A DNA stretch of 64,000 nucleotides from Persicaria tinctoria (taxonomy: Eukaryota; Streptophyta; Magnoliopsida; Caryophyllales; Polygonaceae), in the NCBI GenBank assembly GCA_037127255.1, contig JBANSL010000018.1:15969175-16033174 (forward strand). Reading direction: 5' to 3'. The translations under genes were made by a program, and so were the position numbers. Under the pieces are notes generated by a model that was given only the letters and a program-made list of their open reading frames with translations, ran no database searches and was not told the DNA's origin. Positions 59,536-64,000 of the stretch are shown here, one piece after another; the stretch's first letter is position 1; the number at the start of each line of letters is the position of its first letter.

Positions 59536-60691
59536 TGAATTATCTGCCGGCTGATATGAAGTTGAAGATGCAATCGATTAGAGTATCTGAGTTACTGGAT
59601 ACCCCTGATCGACTGTTTTGGGGTCGCACGAATTCGGGCAACTTCTCGACTAGCTCGGCCATGGGTGCTTTGAGAGAAAGAAGAAGGCTGCCGATTGCGC
59701 CGGATTGGAAGCATATATGGATGATACCCACTCAACAGAGAGCTCGATCGTTCACATTCCTAGTGGCCCATGATGCGATCCTCTGCAATGTTAATAGACA
59801 GCGACGTCATCTCACTGACCACTCGCATTGCCCTCGATGTAGTCAGGAAGAAACGGAACTGCACCTACTCCGGGGGACCGGGACTGTACGCCAATTCATG
59901 ATGCGTGGGAGCAATTGTGGAATCGAAATACCCCGACAGAGTTCTTTACCTATTCAAATGTCCAAGAGTGGATATTCCGGAACACTCGGAAGGAAGACCG
60001 ATGGAGTGCAACCTTCGCTATGATGCTATGGTTAGTTTGGAAAGCGAGGAACGATTTGGTGTTTAACGGAAAGGATGGTGTGAAGGGGCTGGCACATAGA
60101 GTGTGGAGACAGACTTCTACCTATTTCCATGTGCGGGCAAAGAGCGAGAGGCTAAAGACGCCTGTTATAACTCAATGCCTTTCACCGACAGTATGGACGC
60201 CTCCGGAGCCAGGATGGGTGAAACTCAATGTTGACGGGGCCTCGAAGGGCAATCCGGGGCCGTCGGGAGGGGTTGGACTAGCTACAAACTCGAAGGGGAT
60301 GTTTCTGAGAGGGTTTGCTTTTAAGTGTGGCTGGTGCTCGTCTGAGTTGGCGGAGACCTGGGCGGTGCTTCACGGACTTCAGATGGTGAGAGACATGGGC
60401 CTGCAGAAGGTGATTTTAGAGGTGGATAATCTGGGTTTGTGCGAGCAGCTGTGCATGAATGAGGGGGAATCCTTTGCGAACTTCAACCTCATTGAGCAAT
60501 GCAAGGCGCTAATGGAAGGATCGGAATGGGAGATCAAAATTACCCACATCAGAAGACATGCTAATAGAGCAGCCGATGCACTGGCTAACTTGTCCTTTGG
60601 TTTAGATAGCCAGTTAGAGCTTTTCTTTGAAGCTCCACGATGTATTAACAACTTTATCCCCAATTCTTTGGGAGGCGTATTTGCTGCCTAA
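59536..60691 (+). pseudogene. L1 zf-RVT and RNase H fragment
   Basis: The zf-RVT part has WKHIWMIPTQQRARSFTFLV and CPRCSQEETELHLLR. One frameshift near 59875 leads to a second frame through to 60691. That frame holds the complete RNase H fold: VKLNVDGASKGNPGPSGGVG, SSELAETWAVLHGLQ, VILEVDNLGL and IRRHANRAADALANLSFG. Unlike the L1 at 9-12 kb, all acidic RNase H residues are kept (the first Asp in NVDGA, the Glu in LAETWA, the Asp in EVDN and a final Asp in AADALA). It diverges clearly from the other two L1 copies, so it represents another L1 lineage. Confidence 0.88.
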
Positions 60692-60730
60692 TAAAACTCC
60701 GGGCTTAGCTCGTCTATTGACCAAAAAAGA
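59536..60730 (+). mobile_element. 5'-truncated L1-type LINE with exact target duplication
   Basis: The insertion contains only the 3' part of an L1 and is flanked by AAGAAATTTAATTAGGA (17 bp) at 59519-59535 and 60731-60747. Just before the right copy lies an A-rich tail (CCAAAAAAGA). The exact duplication and mild damage suggest a fairly recent event. Domains are described in the next entry. Confidence 0.93.
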
Positions 60731-60747
60731 AAGAAATTTAATTAGGA

Positions 60748-62162
60748 AAGATTTCATACCAAATAAAAAAGCGACCCTATGAAATATTAAAAAAAAATCC
60801 AAAATTAATATAAATTTAGAGAATCTTTTTCGATAGAGATTGTTATCCTATACCTTTGGAGTTGGGGTATAAGATAGAAAATTCGTTTTATAAAATAACT
60901 CATGAAACGTAAAACGATAGATTTTATAATTGTGAGATAGACAGATAAGTTAAACTTTGGATTAAAGTTAAGTTTTTGGGTTAGTGTGAATGTGAAGGTT
61001 TATAATAGATTGTGGTAATTTAGAGTTGAATTAGGCTTTATAGGCAATTGGTGGTTAGCTCGATGGATCAATCAAGAAAGTGGAAACCAGTTGAATTACT
61101 TTGGTCGCCGTGACACAAGGCTTCTTTGGGCTCCACCGTAACCTAACCACGTTGTTTTTTGTTTCCTCTTTATTTTACCGTGTTTATTTACCATAATCAT
61201 AACGTTTTCTCAAAGTATTTTTTATGTCAAAGAAAACTTATTCGAAATAAATCCACCATTATTGGGTTTTGTACTTTATCTTCCTTTTAAAACCATATAT
61301 AACTATCTTATTTGAATTTGATGCAATTTATTATTAACCCAACTATATTATCTATATCTATATATTTTAAAATTTGGAAAAAAAAATTGAATAGGTTTAA
61401 AGAGTGATTTTCTACGATTTCGATTTTAAGGGGTGGTTTTCAACAATTACATACAATTATTTGGATTCGACACATAAAGTAATCGGCACAAATACGATAT
61501 GCAATTACATGATTAGGGTTACTATTATTACATAACTCATTAAAATTTAACTATATTATTATACTTGTCTCTAATTATCTTCGTCTATTTATTTTGTGAT
61601 TGTACAAGAATTTTTCAAATAAGTTTTATATGCAATGCTTTGTTTGTACTTTGTAGAAAAATCTATAATTAATTTGATGGTGATACCTTTTAAAAAGTTT
61701 TTTAATAAAAAAAATAAATATAGATGGTCAAAATTGAATAATGAATCGACTTCATAAATTGACCCAAGTGCCCAAACTCTTCCACTCGAATTTTTGGTAT
61801 TACGGAATAATTAAGTTAACCAAGTTGGTACCTCGTGATAAGAACAATATATTTGATTTGATAGGGATGTGATGAGATGAAAAATATGAAAGATTATGAT
61901 GAAAGTGAGTCAAAATGATGAATGGAGTTACATGTGTATTGTGTAGCCTCCTTTTTAGTTTTGAAGTGGTGAATTATTATATGTCACATGCATTTGTCAT
62001 TGATGGTCTATAGACTATAGGTCCTCTCCTCTTTCAATTTCACATTCCAATTCCATACTTTATGACTTCTCCGCAACTGAATTTTATCTTTCCTTCATTA
62101 AAAACAAAATAATTTATGTTTTGGGGTCAAATTACACAATAACTTATGTAATATTATTTGGA
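60748..62162. other. Intergenic, very AT-rich, nothing recognised
   Basis: No coding frame, RNA gene, MITE or LTR could be supported in this stretch. Confidence 0.5.
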
Positions 62163-62170
62163 GTCAAATT

Positions 62171-63481
62171 TAGGGTGGCTCAAAATGGACTCGACTCAGA
62201 AACTTCATCCGACTCGATCCAGAAAACACGGGGCTATGGTTGATCTGAGACCCGACTTCTGGAGGTCTCGGGTCGAACTTTAGAAAATTCCGGGTCAACG
62301 GGCGGGTTGGGTCAGACCCGACGGGTCTCGGGGTTTGACCCGGATTTTTTTTTTGTTTTTTTTTTGCTGTGTGTTTGCTTGCTCTAATCTCTATTAGTCT
62401 CCCTGTCGGGCCTCTCCCACCCAGACTCTCCAAAAACCCTAAATCGCCCAAGCCCCAAGACTCGCAGGTGGAATCGTCGTCGCTGGTGGAGCGGCCGAGT
62501 AGGTGGTGCAGCTGCGCGCAGGCGGCAGGTCCGTCCCCTCTCTCTCTCTAGTTGCTTGAGCGCTGCAAACGACCTCTTTCAAGCGCTGAAACGACCGATT
62601 GAGCGCTTGAGCGCTGCGCAGGGAAGGTTTTGGGAGCGGATGAGAGTTTTGTACTTTCTTGCCCTCATCAATTTCATATTATTTTCGATTTTTCTCCCCT
62701 AAGAATCTAAAATACCATTGAAAGCTGTTTGAAGGTCTAGAGAGCCCTCAAAGGTCCTCCAACAACCTCTTTCAATAGAAATTTGCTGCCTTGTTCAGTT
62801 ATTGCACGATTCATAGTGTTTGATTGAAAAAAAAGTTTAATCGATTAACACTGCCTCTTATTAATGCATTGAGGGAGAGGAGGAATGGAGTTATCTTTGA
62901 GATGAAATTGAGGTCATATGATAAATGTAAAAGAGGTAGGGGAGGGCGATGCTTTTCTAATTTTTTTTTTTGGATGTGTCTGGACTATCTATCTCACTGA
63001 GTATTTTTGAATTGCTTTTCAAGACTTCAACTGAGCATTGTTGATTCATTGTTTAGATAAATTTTATAATTTTTTTATAATAGTGTTGGAATGAAATTTT
63101 GGTTAAGGATGTGGAAGAATATGTTGCCTAATGTTGGAATGAAGGCAATTTTTATCATTACTCAGTACTTCATAGTGCACTAGCTAAGTAGTTAGTAACT
63201 TAGTTCAACATCACTTTGTGCATTCAATTTAAATATTATAATTTTGTAACAACTAATAAAATTTTAAAACTCGGGTTTTCGGGTGAACCCGTCACCCGAC
63301 CCGGAAAACCTGGAATTACAAATCTCGGGTTTTCGGGTGAACCCGTCACCCGACCCGGAAAACCTGGAATTACAAATCTCGGGTTCGGGTCGGGTGGCGG
63401 GTCGCATTTTTAAAAACCCCGGACCTTCGGGTTGACCCGGCCCACCCGGAATGTTTGGGTCGACCCAGATGAGCCACCCTA
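62171..63481. mobile_element. Non-autonomous hAT element
   Basis: Terminal inverted repeats TAGGGTGGCTCA/TGAGCCACCCTA are flanked by an exact 8-bp duplication GTCAAATT (62163-62170 and 63482-63489). The subterminal regions are rich in CGGGTC/GACCCG motifs. On the right a unit of about 54 bp (beginning CTCGGGTTTTCGGGTGAACC) occurs twice in tandem at 63271-63378. The interior lacks transposase. At 62390-62530 a GC-rich stretch (AAAACCCTAAATCGCC, then CTCGCAGGTGGAATCG) ends at GCGGCAG/GTCCGTC and looks like another captured 5' exon. Confidence 0.9.
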
Positions 63482-63489
63482 GTCAAATT

Positions 63490-64000
63490 ACACCCATTTA
63501 AACTACTTATAAAATAAATACATGTTTGTACTTAATTTTTCCCTGTTTTTTTACACACCCAAACTTGGACAAACAATTTGTGGGTTTGATCTATTGAAAA
63601 TATAAAAGGTGGATTTGTGCAAAGTATGACTAATTATAGAGTTTTTTAAAATTTTTGGTAAATAAAATTTTATTTTGAATCCCAACCTAATTCAAGTTCA
63701 AAAGTTTGTATTATTTTAAGTCGAAATTTCATAGTTTGTATTATTTTTGGTTGATTTTAAAGTTCAATAATATTTTTGCTTTATAGGCCGATAATTTGTA
63801 TTGTTTCAAGACTTTTTTTGTTCGTATTATTTTGGATTCAAACTTGATATATAGTTGGTATTATTTGTAGTCATTTTTTCTTTATATACAACCTTATTTT
63901 TCACATAAATGGTTGATGATGAACTATTTTTTGTAAATGAAAATTTATAAACGACAACCTCAGAAAGTTTGTTATACGATTTTTGATATTGTATTGTATT
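63490..64000. other. Intergenic, AT-rich
   Basis: A motif close to GTTTGTATTATTTT recurs six or seven times between 63700 and 63870 (TTGTATTATTTTAAG, TTGTATTATTTTTGG, TTCGTATTATTTTGG, TTGGTATTATTTGTAG), a loose degenerate tandem pattern. No gene is seen. Confidence 0.4.

Overview
The window is nuclear DNA of a flowering plant, almost certainly a eudicot. It holds split genes with short GT-AG introns, plant-specific families (OVATE protein, SMAX1-like, TBL, peroxisomal uricase), a nuclear tRNA-Gly and a dense set of plant transposons. The exact species cannot be read from the sequence. No bacterial, organellar or viral gene set is present.

Host genes, left to right: an OVATE family protein (5644-6390, +); tRNA-Gly(GCC) (12823-12893, -); a SMAX1-like protein of the SMXL3/4/5 type (14789-17379, +, 3 coding exons); the DDX41/RH35 DEAD-box helicase (27481-29886, -, 2 coding exons plus a 5' UTR exon); urate oxidase (35502-38894, -, 8 exons); a conserved plant coiled-coil protein of unknown function whose two coding introns both use GC donors (51684-55427, +); and a trichome-birefringence-like (TBL) putative O-acetyltransferase (55964-58005, -, 4 exons). 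They do not form one pathway; this is ordinary interspersed plant gene space.

Mobile DNA fills the rest. (1) 1-4195: right part of a CACTA element with a GC-rich minisatellite exon and XRN exoribonuclease-like exon fragments in scrambled order. (2) 8761-12578: an RTE-type LINE 3' end, cut by an L1-type LINE, which was later disrupted by a 662-bp insertion that creates two 631-bp inverted arms. (3) 20547-24826: a 4.28-kb hAT element with an exact 8-bp target duplication that carries the 3' half of a G3BP-like RNA-binding gene. (4) 31005-31825: a long-TIR element just upstream of RH35. (5) 32673-33008: a minus-strand TRIM retrotransposon. (6) 40912-47371: a long-TIR Mutator-like element split by a second, 5.6-kb Mutator-like element (41751-47325) holding villin and TPR gene pieces plus a roughly 22-bp minisatellite. 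(7) 49085-51045: an L1 copy with the 5' inversion typical of twin priming. (8) 59536-60730: a 5'-truncated L1 with a 17-bp target duplication. (9) 62171-63481: a small hAT element. Several Stowaway MITEs with TA duplications are scattered through the window.

The strongest theme is gene capture and exon shuffling by non-autonomous DNA transposons. At least three superfamilies (CACTA, hAT, Mutator) carry host exon fragments within 64 kb. Two of these elements pair an unrelated GC-rich first exon, ending in a plausible splice donor, with 3' exons from other genes. A second theme is an old local duplication that left an EAR-motif fragment of a SMAX1-like gene at 33.4 kb.
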